Notes under the pieces: model-generated
The model's database searches: none
Told to the model about the DNA's origin: nothing
The model's input: only the letters and a program-made list of their open reading frames with translations
Shown: positions 44,663 to 57,620 of the stretch, piece by piece
Numbering within the stretch: the first letter of the stretch is position 1
Layout: each line of letters begins with the position of its first letter
Position numbers and translations under genes: made by a program
NCBI GenBank assembly: GCA_037178975.1
Contig: JASJZH010000006.1
Coordinates: 434,001-498,000 of the forward strand
Direction: 5' to 3'
DNA: 64,000 nucleotides
Origin: Oscheius tipulae
Lineage: Eukaryota; Nematoda; Chromadorea; Rhabditida; Rhabditidae

Positions 44663-47600
44663 ATGGATCTTGCCAGCCTTTTCGTCGACCCTTTCAAGCC
44701 TCTCTTGAAGTATCCTACTCTACAAAGAGCCATTTCTGTTCCGCATGCTCCGAAGCGACCTTTGCCTCTGACTAAGGAGGAGAAAAAGGTGAGAACTCAT
44801 ATTTCCGAATTACAAACAATGGCGACTACCATTTAACCTGTGTTGGTTGACTTAAAGAACCTTTCGTTAATCGTATTTGTCATAATTTTTACAGTTCTGG
44901 GAATCCAATCAGAGCAAATTTGTGCAGAAGGAGAGTTTGGTGTTATCAAATATTAAAATTTTATATTTTTTATTTTATGGGCTTATATGCAAAAGTCACT
45001 TCACACTTTCCAGTTGGCTCTTCGCAATGCTCTTCGCTACATCCCATCTGACCACCATTCTCTTCTTGCCAAAGAGTTTGCCGATGAACTTGAAAAGTAC
45101 GGACACATCTACGCCTTCCGCTTTATGCCCAACTTTCATTTGAAAGCTCCAAAACTTTCCGAGATTCACGCCGAGTGCCAACAGGCCGGAGCAATAATTT
45201 TGATGATCCTGAACAACTTGGACCCTTCTGTGGCTCAATTTCCCCAAGAGCTCGTCACTTACGGAGGAAATGGTCAGGTTTTCAGTAATTGGCTGCAGGT
45301 GAGTGTCACTCGTAATCAGTCGTCACGTTGTACGTAAAAAAAAACTTCAGTTCCGTCTAACTCTCCGCTATCTCATCAAAATGACGGATAAGCAAACCTT
45401 GGCCATGTATTCTGGCCATCCAATGGGCTTGTTTCCAAGTCTTGAGGATTCTCCAAGAATGGTGATTACTAACGGAATGGTGATTCCAAACTTCTCGACA
45501 AAGTCTATGTACGACAAAATGTTTGCCATGGGAGTCACACAGTACGGACAAATGACAGCAGGAAGCTTTTGCTACATTGGTCCTCAGGGAATTGTTCACG
45601 GAACCACAGTAAGCAGACTTACATTATGCAAAGAACAATAGGCACCGCAGACACTTGTCTTCGCATAAAACAACAGTTTGACCTGATAGCGACTGATAGC
45701 CGAAATGACAGCTGAATTGACTAGCTCGTGTAATCTTCGGCGAAACATCTCCGTTGTGGTCTAGTGGTTAGGATTTACGGCTCTCACCCGTAAGGCCCGG
45801 GTTCGATTCCCGGCAACGGAAGATTGTTTTGTGCTGTTAACAAACCATATTTTCACTAACTATGGCGAAGATTTGAAACATTAAAAAAAACGTTAGCAAA
45901 CTTTACGGCAACAAATATTTTCAGATCACCGTCATGAATGCTGCTCGCCGATATCTCGGAGTAGATACCATGGACGGAGTCGTTTTCGTGACAGCCGGGT
46001 TAGGTGGAATGAGTGGGGCGCAGCCGAAGGCTGCTACCATAACAGGATGCATCGGTATCATTGCTGAAGTAAGAAGAAATAGATGTTAGTAATAACCCTT
46101 TCTTTAGGTCTGTGAAAAGGCTCTTCTCAAGAGACACAGTCAAGGCTGGCTAGATGTTTACAGTTCCAACTTGGATGACATTGTCAACTGGATTCGGGAG
46201 CACCGACAGACAAAGAAGGCTGTCAGCATTGGGTATCTTGGAAATGTCGTAGATTTATGGTTGGTCTTGTGGGGAGATAAGCTCAAAACCATCCCATCTG
46301 TTTACTGTTTACGAAACTTCCAGGGAACGTCTCGCTGAAGAAAAAGATCACTTGGTAGATTTGGGGTCAGATCAAACGTCTCTTCACAATCCTTACCTTG
46401 GTGGCTACTATCCTGCCGGCTTGTCCATGGAAGAAGCAAATATCATGATGACTGAGAAACCGGAAAAATTCAAGGAGCTTGTTCAAGAGAGGCGATTCAA
46501 AATGCTTTGATTAAATTTGATACTCTTTCAGTCTCCGTCGTCAAATCGCAGCTATCGACTGTTTATCCAAAAGAGGAATGTACTTTTGGGACTATGGTAA
46601 TGCCTTCCTGGTCGAGTGTCAGAGAGCCGGAGTGAACATGCTCAAAGAGGGAGTGGCTGATGATGGCAAGACATTCAGATACCCATCGTAAGTTATAGGA
46701 TGCTTCTGCAAAAGAAAAAACTTTAGATACATGCAAGATATCATGGGAGACATCTTCTCTATGGGATTTGTTAGTTTCCACCAAAAACTTTGAAACAAGC
46801 AGTTTAGGGTCCGTTCCGCTGGGTGTGCACATCTGGAGATCCTAAAGATTTGGCAATGACTGACAAAATTGCCTGCGAAGTAATTGAGGAGCTGGCTAAG
46901 AGTGAAGTACCGGTCCATGTGGCTCAGCAGTATGTGGACAATGCCCGATGGATAGCTCGAGCTGAAGAGAACAGACTTGTTGTCGGCAGTCAAGCCAGAA
47001 TTTTGTACTCGGATCGAGCTGGCCGAATCGCATTGGCCCTGGCTTTTAACAAGGCAATCCGCGATGGGGAGATTTCGGTAAGATTTAATAACTGTACTGG
47101 GCTATAATAAAAATAGTCTTGCTTATGGACAAAATTTGAAGCGCAGCTTTTCCTCGAAACAGCTTCAATTGTGTCGGGTGTACACAACTGCATGAATAGA
47201 AAGGAGACAAAAAGATTACTCCATCCGTGTACTCCAAGGGGGATATGAGTTCCCGAGGCCGCCGCTTCAACCACTAGGCGACTGGAGCGCGCTGGTCGGA
47301 GATTTGAGGCGCGTACAGGACGGAACAGTAAGGGCTGTGAAAAACAGATAACGGTTTCACATGAAAAGCTACCACTGTACAGATAATGTTTGTGGTTGAT
47401 GAAGGCAACGCCACTTTTCGTTTTGCCGTCCTATCAAAAGTTCCTTTTCAGGCTCCCATCGTTCTCTCAAGAGATCACCATGACGTTTCCGGAACTGACA
47501 GCCCCTTCAGGTAGCTCTCTCCACTTCTACTTGAGCTTAAATTTTCAGAGAAACATCAAATGTAACTGATGGAAGTGCCTTCTGCGCCGATATGGCCATC

Positions 47601-47945
47601 CAAAACGTGATTGGAGACTCGTTCCGAGGAGCAACTTGGGTCAGCATCCATAACGGTGGAGGTGTGGGATGGGGAGATGTAATCAACGGTGGTTTTGGAA
47701 TGGTTCTAGATGGAAGTCAGGTATGTTTTCTCTCTCTACTATCAAAATTTCGGATCTAGGAAGCAGACAAGAGATCGGAAATGATGTTGAATTGGGATGT
47801 CGGTAATGGTATTGCTAGAAGATCCTGGTCTGGAAACGAAAAAGCAAACGAGGCCATCGCTAGAGCTCAAAGACAGCTGCTAGGACTGGAAGTCACCATG
47901 CCTAACTATGCAAAGGACGACGTGATCGAGAATCTTTTTGTATGA
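44663..47945 (+). CDS. UROC1: urocanate hydratase (urocanase), complete, 12 exons, 672 aa
   Basis: Converts urocanate to imidazolone propionate, second step of histidine breakdown, using tightly bound NAD in the cytosol. Exons: 44663-44788, 45014-45298, 45351-45608, 45925-46068, 46108-46259, 46324-46491, 46532-46687, 46727-46769, 46808-47077, 47452-47510, 47549-47720 and 47760-47945; all phases agree. The length matches animal UROC1 (about 676). Diagnostic blocks: MYSGHPMGLFPS, FVTAGLGGMSGAQPKA, GFGPFRWVCTSGDP, VVGSQARILYSD, LSRDHHDVSGTDSPF, SIHNGGGVGWGDVINGGFG and LDGSQEADKRSEMMLNWDV. Intron 3 carries a tRNA-Glu gene. Intron 46492-46531 begins GC rather than GT; no other donor keeps frame and the conserved residues. 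The symbol is by homology to the vertebrate gene. Confidence 0.97.
45750..45821 (+). tRNA. tRNA-Glu (CUC), inside a urocanase intron
   Basis: Cloverleaf: acceptor TCCGTTG/CAACGGA, box A TGGTCTAGTGGTTAGGA, anticodon stem TACGG/CCGTA around CTCTCAC (anticodon CTC), T arm CCCGG GTTCGATT CCCGG. There is no intron and all stems pair perfectly. It is nested on the same strand in intron 3 of the urocanate hydratase gene, using its own Pol III internal promoter. Confidence 0.97.
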
Positions 47946-48552
47946 TAACCTTTCTAAATGTGATTGCATTATATATCCTAACAAACTATTTTTTTTGTTC
48001 TGAAATACAATATGTATCTTTACAGTATTGTTCACATACCTCTGTCAACTTGCCCGTACTTTGCAAACCTTGTTAATCTGCATAGCCATCTAGACGTTTT
48101 CAACCTGTTTCAGCTGATAATATATCAAATGAAAATATCAAATCTGGAGAAATTATCCGTGTCCAAAAACTTACTGGGCCTTTGTCCAAAACTGTGGTTG
48201 CTGTGCAGACATTTTTATTTCTCTCCAAGCAAAACGTCACAATAAGACTTGTACCCATGGAATACTAATACATTCGAAGAACAACAGCTTGGAAGAGAGA
48301 CTATAATTATGGAAATGTTGCATCAATGTTGGCATTTAGAAATCTTGGGAAGCAAATACACGCGACAAATGATTGTTTTGGGGAGAAAAGGCCAAGGAAT
48401 CAAAAAAGCATGACAGGGCTGAGCTGCGGAGGGACACTGGTTATTTTTTTTAAATATGGAATGAAAAAGTTGAAAAGCCCGAAACGCCGTTTCAATAAAG
48501 TAGAGGAAGCTTTCCGAGATCACCGTATGAAAACATGATATTTTTTGTGCGA
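47946..48552. other. short intergenic space, nothing recognised
   Basis: Holds the 3'UTRs of two convergent genes, urocanase (+) and the PH-like gene (-). ORFs at 48012-48245 and 48326-48538 have no supporting signals. Confidence 0.5.
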
Positions 48553-49797
48553 TTATGATGGCAAGTCAATTTCGACGCCTTCGATGTCGATACTGTTGAA
48601 CTGCATTATTTTTGGCTTGTGACGATGCTTGTTAATTATATCTGATAGTTCTGCATGTAGCTGAAACCTTATTGGTTAGAATAACAGAAACAGTAAAAAC
48701 TGACCCTTTCGGACTTATTTGTGACCAGCCCAACTGTCATATGTTTGTTATTTTCCTGCTGTATGTCAAGCAACACGACTTCGACTTTGTTACTCGCTTT
48801 GGCTGCGTCCTAAAAATGTTAAAGTTAGCGTATATGTACAAAAGAAACCTTATCACATTGGTAGTCCTTTAACCTTGTGGTGCTCTTTACAGCTGCAATG
48901 TTGATCTTTAACATGCCTCCAATTTTCCGACAGTCTAGTCGCCGAGATTTGTAGCAGATCGCTTCATCTTGGATGAAGATGAGACCACCTCGTCGACGCT
49001 GAAATCATTCAATTGCTCTCTAGTGTAAAAAAAAAAGTTTTATTGGACCTCACACGTTTTTACAGGCTTAAATGTAAAGTTGTAGTAAGACGATAACTTT
49101 GTTTTGAAATTTGTAACTTATGGATGCCGTTGGGTTTCTATGTCGCTGAATGGAAGCAGTGCGAGAACTGAACCTTATCATATAGACTGGCTAGCTTTCT
49201 TACAAAAGTCAGGACAACCTTTGGAGATCCAATGAACGAGTCTGTTCTTTGTTCAAGTGACTGTCTGATTTGCCAGAATCTGGGCAAGCTGAGCCTGTAG
49301 AAAATATATTCCCTACTGTTCTTTTTCGAGCCGGACGGTTTTGAAGTCGATTTCTCCCAAAATATTCTCGAGTCGATTTATCGCAACCAACTGTAACTGG
49401 TGTTTAAAAGACTAAAGATATTAGGTTCGGATTAATGAAAGGGTGCTGTTCATGAGTATCTCCTACAAAGGCTTCCTAGATTCGGTGTTTCTCATATTTT
49501 ATCACACGCTCTTTACTACTGAACACATGCTCCACACTTCAAGCCCTCTTCGAACACACCACAATTGCGGAACAAGACATGTGTCAGGCCATTTAATCGA
49601 CCTAGAAACTCTCACTCTTTCGCCAGCTGACTCTCAATAAAACCAAATGTTTGTTGCAAGGCGAACGACAAACAAGCAAAAAGGCCTACCTCTATCTCAT
49701 TTTCGTCCTCAATTAGAACAGAATCGACGTGCCAATAGTGACGAACTGACGGATCCGGCGGTGAAGGGTCACAATGTCGTCCCAAAGCACAACCCAT
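48553..49797 (-). CDS. protein with PH-like C-terminal half and possible lipidated MGC N-terminus
   Basis: Firm exons (downward): 48891-48998, 48705-48809 and 48553-48660, all phase 0, reading GGLIFIQDEAICYKSRRLDC, VEVVLLDIQQENNKHMTVGL and LHAELSDIINKHRHK to a TAA. The strand-strand-helix order resembles a PH-like fold. Before them an exon ending at 49174 (FIGSPKVVLTFVRKLASLYD) fits in phase, but its upstream limit (49288 to about 49370) is unclear. A candidate first exon, 49690-49797, starts MGCALGRHC, a myristoylation/palmitoylation-type N-terminus, and ends at GTAGGC; an exon at 49317-49390 can follow in phase but needs an implausible 28-nt intron after it. The family is not identified; a PTB or PH adaptor at the membrane is a guess. 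Confidence 0.55.
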
Positions 49798-52700
49798 CGT
49801 TAATGACACATGCAAGTTGTTTCTGGAAAATAACTTTGAGATTGGAAAGTGAAAATGAAAAAGATGATTGGAAAAGTCTCGAGCGAACTTTAGAAGATCA
49901 CATTATCTTTGCGACATAACGAGCGGATTGGAATCGGTTTGGTTTCCAAATTTTGGTGTCACTTTGGACCATACAGAGCACAGAATAAGTAGCCAAAATA
50001 GGAAAACTTTTTATGGGGGTAAGGGTCTAAAAATATAAAAGTTTTGTAAAATAAAAACGGATGACTGTTCCCCCTAGTAGCATTTTGAATATTAAGAAGA
50101 AGATGAGGAGATCCAAGAAAATAAATGTTACTAAACAATGTTTTGACAAATTGCTAACTTTATAGTTTCTGGTTTTTTCTGCTTCCTGAATGGTGCCGAC
50201 TTACATAAAATAAATAAGCAGGTGAATAACTAAGCATTCGTAAGGAAAGTCCAAGTAGACTTTTTTAGAGTTCGCTCTGACTAAGCACAGACCAATTTAA
50301 GGATAACACATGGGCTATTGGTCCCAATCTGATGATTATAGACTCTCTCTCTCTCTAAGGCAGGGTCAAAGGCAGAACAAAAAAAGTAAAAGCATTTCTC
50401 CACATTTCTCTCTCGTCGAGAGGAAGGGAGTCCCGCTGAAATTCGAAACCCACGTCGTCACCTAACGACGTGCTATGCTAAGACACCACGGCTGGAAGGG
50501 AAAAGTTCAAAGAATGTGAGAATCTACTCTAATTTTGGTGGCGCCGAGATCTTATGGGAAAGAATACGGAAAGTCAGAACAATGAAACAAAGTCACTGAT
50601 CTCTGAGCGCGAATTTCTGAGAGGGACAACGGGACAATGACGATTCGCGAGTTCATTCTGCCGATGGAACCTAGTGCGTATGAGAGAGACTGAGAGCATT
50701 ATCTGACTCATTTTGTTTGGTCTTCAGATTAATGTGAGCAAAGACAGATGGTGTCTCGGTGTCGTTTCAAACTAATAAACTCCGTGTCAGTTTGGAAGTA
50801 TTTCGCTATGAAGAAACGAATTGTTTAAAGGAGAGAAGGTGGAAGAGGCGTAAAAAGAGCAAAAATGGCACTTTTTGCTCTTTAAAAAAGGAAATATAAT
50901 GATAATGCTTACTATGAAAAACTCAATTGACACTAAACCTTTTTAAAGCGTGTGGTCAAAACGAAGGAAATTTTGACGGTCTCAGATGAAAAAACAATGA
51001 CTGCACGACTTGGGGAAAGCCCTTATATCTACCCAGTCCAATTACAATTTACACCTGTTCGCGTGTATTTGCTAATAGAGGGTGGAGCTATAAACGAACT
51101 GAGGGTGGATTATGTGGGCTAATCATATTGCGCCGTGGGTAAATTAAAGAAAACACCTTCCTCTTTTGTTTTGTCGTCATGTGTAGGTTGCAACTGAGCA
51201 GAAATTGAAACCCGTATTGAATTACAACGTCGAAGTTAATGTGGTAAGATTGTCTTTCATAGTACCATTCAATCCATGAATGAATACGTTTAAAGTTTTG
51301 ACAGTGTCAGCTGAGGTGTTTTTAGGAACATTGGGCTAAACTTTGGTAATCTATGAAGATAGTGATGGTCAGACTATGTTTTCTTCGTTTGTTGTGTTTT
51401 GGGAGTACAAGGAAACAGAAGAGTAGCGTCTACATCGCCAAATAAAAGATTAGTTGCTGTAGGAATACTGGCCGAGGACGTTCCGAACAGCGTAATCGCA
51501 GTGAAGCGGGACAAAAAGTCATTTATTTGCCACCACAAAACTAAAAGCAGTGGCAAATGAAAAGTTGGCAAGAACCACCATGAGCACAGATTCTGATTAA
51601 GATAACCATGACAAAAACCAGCTGCAGTACAGAAAATTGGGTCGAGAAGAAATGATGAACTGAAGCTGCAGTGGACAATACAATTCTTTAGCGTTACAGT
51701 AATAGGACATATGACAAAAACTGTCATACCTGATTGCAGCAAAACTACGTAGTAGTAGACAATTTTTGGTTATATTCTTTTGCCACATGGGTCCCTAGTT
51801 ATCTGCTTAATGCACTTATAGCCCTGGCACGCGGAAGAGGAACAATTTGAGTCGTTTAGAACATGTGCATGCGTCAGTTTCGGGGAGCCTCAGCCTCTCT
51901 GCTCCCTCCCCCTCTATCCCTATGACCATATGTCCAATTAGAGAAAAGGGCTGTAAACCGAGAGAAAATCGCAGCAGGAACTCACTAGGCGACAAGTGCT
52001 CGTATTAGAGAAAATTGCGCTCTCTAGAGCTTTCAGAAAGAGGCGGCATGAGGACGAGGTGCCAATTTTAGAAGAGATCCAAGGTCAAACAGCTGTTCTC
52101 CTGTTGGGAAAGTGTGATGAGGAGAGTCATCTTGAGAGCTTTGTGAAAAAAGAAGTAGGACTGACGCCTGCGGGAATCACAAATGCGAAGAAGCGCGAAC
52201 ACCGCTGCATGAATGAGGAAGAGCCATGTTGATGAATATATGAGCTAAATCTTACCAGATAACACTTGCAATGTAAAACGAGGCTGTAAGAATCCCAAAT
52301 GTTTCGACATACTTTCACTCAGAACCACTTTCCCGAAAAGATACACGCTTTAAGGGCACAAACTGAATGAGTCAAACATGATGCTTTTGCCATCTGTTTT
52401 AGTTTCAAAAAGTATGAACCTGTGATACAGTAGTTGTACAATCAAAATTCATAAACGCTCCCATATGTGTGAATGAGAAACACTCGGGACTTGAAATAGC
52501 TTGTCATGAGATTCAACAACTTGCCACCATGACTGGGAAATATATAAGTTAAGCTGTGTGAGAGGCTTGGCATTTTGAGTGTTGCAAAAATAACAAACTG
52601 CTGACAAAGATAGAAATAACTGAAAACAGTCAGTCTGGAGAGAAGCAGCTGCACCATACTATTAATGCGGCAGCAGAGAATTACGAGTAGTAAAAAGTCT

Positions 52701-55700
52701 AGTGGGAACACAAACTTCCCTCATGATTAACGCCGAACAAGAGAGAGAGAGAGCGGGTTCTTCTTTTGCAGAAACGGGGACCAACTAGTCGTTGGCATTA
52801 GGGAGACCACCCGGAGGGGTAGACAAGATGTCAAACATCAAAATGCAGCCGGATGGAAGGAAATCTTATTGGAAAGGTCAGGACGTTGCATAGAGGAGAA
52901 GGTGATCTCGGTCAAAAACTAAAGGAAAATAGGGCTAGGTTGCACAGCCATGCAATTTTGAGCAAATTGGATAGGCCTTTTCAGATTCAAAGATCTGAGC
53001 ACAAAAGCAGCTCAAAAAACTGCAAATTGATGTATGAACAGCCTGTAAAACAGCAAGCAAAATTCCTTTCAAACAATCGTTCCGGAAAAGGCCGAGTGTC
53101 TAACTCAACACATTTCTTCATCAAACGATCTTTTACTATGGGCGCTGTTTGGGACCCTTCAACATTTATTATAAAACTTCTTAGTCAGACAGCTAGAAAG
53201 AGTCAATTTGATGCAGTTGACAAAAAAACAAAAACAAAAAGATACAAACACTGCAGAGAAAGAGGCATGAGAAGATCTATCTGTCCGTTCAGCCAATTTG
53301 ATTCAACTGAGCTGAACGGATTGATTCAACCCCTAGATTTGTTTTTTTTTTCAATTTAGATGCATCAAGTTTGTGTCTTAAGAAAAAAACTTGAGACTCG
53401 ATAGGTTTCGCTTCGAACTGCTAGTGTGGTCCCAGCCTAACTCTAGCCAATTGCCCTATTGTGATTGGCAATTTCTTGACACATCTCTCCCATGCCGCAT
53501 AAAACCGACCAAAATCGTTCTCAGAGTTCCATATATGTGGACGAGATGAGTCGCAAAAGTCTTCCATTTCAAGGACATTCGAATAGTAATTTGTACTAGG
53601 AGAACAAACGACAAAAGTGATATCCTATTTCTGGGAATAATAACCCGTAGGGGGGTCATCAAATGCTAGAAATTGGTTAGGCGTAAATGAGCTACCATAT
53701 GGCCGCCACGGGAACAATAGCCGCGAACAATCCTGACCTTCGGGAGACATACGCTCATTTGAAATGCAAAAGCTGGGCCCGCAGAAAAGGTTTGTCACCT
53801 TTTGTGACTGATTTCAGTTCCGCTATTTGGCACCGCAAAAATTGGCCAGAAGGTTGCTGGACTGCTTCATGCTACTAATTGACAGGAAATATTGAGGGAC
53901 TGCATTAGTTACCTAGGAACAAGATTGAAGTGTGAGATCTTTGGAGGAAAGGAAAAGGGTTTCTGGAAACTTTGATAAAATAGAGAAAGAGACGTAATCA
54001 AAGTTCAGAAACTAGAACAACACATAGAACTTTTGGACTGCTCACACAAAGGCAGATAAGGGGAGGCTGAGTCATATCACTCTGAAAGCCCGGTGGAAAT
54101 ACAGAGAAGGATAGAATTCGTCAAAACTGTCAATTATAACCCATTTTTATTGTGAGACTTTATTCCAGAGTACCAAAAAGACTGTCTCGAGTCCAGCCCA
54201 ACTGGTGTCATGAGACATTGATACTTCAACTTCTCTCGGTTAGGCTCTAATTTTGCTTCAAATTTCCCACAAAAAAGTTTAGGTATGAAACTTAAAATGA
54301 TGTCAATGACTCGCAGGTATGTCTTGTTTGAAAAACGTGCAATAAATTCACTCAAAATAAAGGTATTTACCCCCACTTAACTGTGAAAATATAAAACAAC
54401 AAAGTTTACATAGAACTGGTAATATAGCGTAGCATAGTAGCTACCTATAGGTAACCTACTTCCTATATCACTAGGAAAAGGACTGGCTCCGCAAGGTAAC
54501 AAAAAAAACACAATCTTTCACAACCACCTGATCAGCTAATACAATTCTTAACGAGATGAACAATTTTAAATTGCAAGTTTTTTCACGCTACATGCTCGCC
54601 AGGTGTCTCATATTAAATTCAAAAAATATGCTTGACCAAGGAGATCCCAGCACCGGAAAAAGCATGAGTGAACCAGAAAGGCTGCGATTTACGCACTGAA
54701 CTGGCATGTCACACCCCACCTAGTGACGTATTAAGGCTCTGATAACGAATCCTTGCGAAAAGTTCCTACAGATAGGGACAATACCACACAGGAAGTGACC
54801 TCATTCTGTTTGAACTTGGAAAGTTGGAATAGCGCGACTAGTTCGGGAACCTGAGAATGAGATGAGAATGGAGAGACAAATCGCTCCGACTCCGGACTAG
54901 AGCCCATTGCAATTTGTCAGCAGACGCCTGTGATAATGGGATGTTAATATACGAGTGGAACACAGGGCGATTCTGTGAAAAAGTAGGAGTGTACACAGTG
55001 ACTATAACGTTTGGATTGGAACAAATACTTTCAATGAACTGTTTGGTTCTGTTCAAATCTGGGTGTAAAAACGAAAAAAATTTAACAGAGCCTATTAAAA
55101 TCTCAAAACTGAAACGTTTTTTCTGCGATATTGAAAAAGTGTCTTTTAGGTACGAAAATATAGTTTTCCATAATATTCATCTGAAGCACAACATTTGGCC
55201 GAGTGATCCAGTTAGACTACATGACTTCTCGTTTTATATCAAGGCCGTGATGACTATAATCAAATCAAAACTTGTATAATTGACTGACGACGTCAGGCTT
55301 TCTCTGAGTTGACAATGTCGAAAATAGAATCTAGCCGATCTCTACAAAGAAAGAAGGGAGACTTAAGTCTCTCTTACGAGAGGGGATTGAAAGATTAAAC
55401 GATGTAACACAATGCCACCTACGGGTGTATATGGGTCTAGCTTTTTCTTAGCAAAGAATCACATAGTGTAACTGATCTCTTCTCAGATAAAAGAAGTGTC
55501 AGCAACAATAGAGTTCAGAAGAAAAACTATGCACTTTCTCGAGCTTTCTCGACGATACGTTTGTTTTATAGAAGACTATATCTCACCACTCCAGTTCATA
55601 AAAAATAGGTAGAAATGTTCACATATTAACATAATGAAAACTAACAGAAGGTCCACTTTGTGCTTAAAAGATTGAGGTAGTCGTAGATCTAGCAAGCTGT

Positions 55701-57136
55701 CCTTTAGGCCAGAAGGGCTTTCCCCCGAGCCCATAGAAATATTTGCATTTGAAATGAGTTCAGCCCCGATTTTCAGTAGGGCACCGGGGCAAGGGTTTCA
55801 TACAAATATGCCCATTAACAATATTGAAAACAGTAAGAATGGGTAAGAGTGCTGAAAACTGGCAATTGTCTGCGCAATTTGACTAGCTCACTGGGGAAAT
55901 GTGTGCATGTGTGTCCTCGGTGTAATTTCATTATAAGGCGACCCGGGGGGATCGAATTCTGACTGGAGGCTTGGGAAAAGATTGTTTTTCTTTTGCCAGA
56001 AAGCAGTAAAAGTGTCAGAATTTAAACACGAATCCTTGGTTCTAATGTTTGATTTTCTTGATTCTTCTACTGCTCGTAATGTGTGTTTAATATGTTTTCC
56101 AATGTGAAAAGGCTTATTTAAAAAGTGTACATCGATTCTGACGGTCACCACTACCGAGAATAGACGCGGAAGTTTATAATTTTGAAAATAATCATCTTAA
56201 CTTCTGTTAAAAAGAATCACGGAAAGGAAACAGAGTTTTCGCTGAAAAAGTCTTGTTTTTCACGTTCGTTTGTCTCAATATGCACCTATAACTCAATTGA
56301 GAACAAAAGCCAGTTGTTCGCTATCTAAAAACAAAAATTGCCTCACGATCTGAAAACGTGACTAAAACACATTAAAGGCAAAAAGAGAACCAATGTTATG
56401 GCTCAAGTTCAAACGTCTCTTAAAAATGTTGTTTATTGCTTCCTGATGATTGATGGAGAGCGCTAAGCTGAGGACTAGGACAAACAAAAAGTTGTGGGTA
56501 ATTTCTCTGGACACTTCGAGGAAAAACAATAGTACCGGATATCTTATAACAAATCAAGATAAGTCTCAAAAACAAGAGGAAAACTGAGGGAAAAATAAGA
56601 CTTAAAAAACTCGCCATTCAAGTCTCTAGGTCCTTTTTACTGTTAGTATTATTGTAGTAAACGGATCTCAAACTTAAATTTCCAGGGTTTCGCCTTGTTC
56701 ATATCACAAACAACTGAAAAAAATCTTGTTCCGGTTTTGCTGAACAACTGACAGAGCCGCCCGCTGTCATTTCACTGCTTGTTTTTATGTGTGTTGGACA
56801 CCGGGTCACGCAACTTCACACGAGAACTCGACCCATAACATCAACTTTCTGGTGCCTTGCATCTCTGGCTGATGAGGGAGGAAAAGACGTAATTGGCTAA
56901 AAGTGATGTAGCTACTTGAACTACGAAAGACTAGAAGGTATAGAGGAAAGAGATAATCGAAAGCTAACAAACAATTATCTCTCGGCAAACAAGGAAAACG
57001 GCCACTGAGACAAATTAATTGATTCAAGTCTCTGTAAAAGTTTTTGAATCGACACAAAACTAAGGATCAGTGTTTTCAGACCAGAAACATTTAAAAAGTG
57101 CGTACAAAAATGATCGCAACCAAAAGAGAAGAAGGA
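49798..57136. other. 7-kb gene-poor region with a tRNA-like relic and weak ORFs
   Basis: No known family was found on either strand. The longest ORFs are 52853-53359 (+, Lys/Ser-rich, 168 codons), 51374-51742 (-, Cys/Phe-rich and hydrophobic) and 54914-55279 (+, 121 codons with RRF-like basic patches but no domain). Short CT and AG runs occur near 50345 and 52740. Some may be parts of fast-evolving genes. Confidence 0.4.
50427..50490 (-). repeat. tRNA-like relic or SINE head
   Basis: On the minus strand GTGTCTTAGCATAGCAC resembles box A, GTCGTTAGGTGACGAC an anticodon arm, and GGGTTTCGAATTTC box B, in tRNA order over about 62 nt. The acceptor ends do not pair and the anticodon loop is 8 nt, so it is not a working tRNA. 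A tRNA-derived SINE head is the likely reading. Confidence 0.45.
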
Positions 57137-57208
57137 TATTTGACGGGGAAATCGAATCCCCGTCGAACACTTGGAAAGTATTCATTCTGACCATTATACC
57201 ATGATTTA
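57137..57208 (-). pseudogene. tRNA-Gly (UCC) pseudogene
   Basis: The minus strand keeps the core of a tRNA-Gly(UCC): box A GGTATAATGGTCAG, anticodon stem AATAC/GTGTT around TTTCCAA, and T arm GGGGA TTCGATT TCCCC. The two acceptor halves (TAAATCA and GTCAAAT) do not pair, so it cannot fold as a functional tRNA. Confidence 0.7.
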
Positions 57209-57470
57209 TCGGTCAGATCTCAGGAAACCATTCCCTTTAAATTTTAAACACATTAACATTCAGAAGATGATAAACGTTTCCTATTTTACAATGTTTCTCG
57301 AATTTACACTTTCTTAGAGGATGAAAAACCTAAAAAGGCCCTTGCAAATTCAAAAGAAATTTGCATAGTCCTACGGTTAGCAACTTTTGCAAAAAAAAAT
57401 TGACCATTCTCTTTCGGACTATGCATAATGTGCACAAGTGTCTTTCGTCTTTGAAACTGATCTCTTTCAG

Positions 57471-57620
57471 AATCCTGTGTCGACCACGTATGTTATGGCG
57501 TCAGCTGGCACATTTCACGAGTTGTTCGGAGGAACGGGGCCCTCTCGTAAAACATACTTCTCCAAAAAGCGTTCACGCCATATGCTAACATCGAGAGCCA
57601 AGTGCGAATACGAGAGATAG
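57471..57620 (+). CDS. candidate terminal exon or 41-aa peptide
   Basis: A strong acceptor TCTCTTTCAG is followed by 49 open codons to TAG. An internal ATG (57495) gives MASAGTFHELFGGTGPSRKT and a Lys/Arg-rich end. The sequence is locally GC-richer than its flanks. No upstream exon or family could be assigned. Confidence 0.3.
   Translation, partial: NPVSTTYVMASAGTFHELFGGTGPSRKTYFSKKRSRHMLTSRAKCEYER

Noticed and set aside
47222-47300. tRNA-like sequence (minus) with a GTCGCCTAGTGGTTGAAG box A in a urocanase intron
   Set aside because: CTCCA/TGGAG ends can pair, but there is no T arm or box B, so it is not called as a tRNA; possibly a SINE piece.
52853-53359. 168-codon plus-strand ORF
   Set aside because: Lys/Ser/Gln-rich, no domain, no splice or trans-splice signal; could be chance in AT-rich DNA. 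Left as unassigned.
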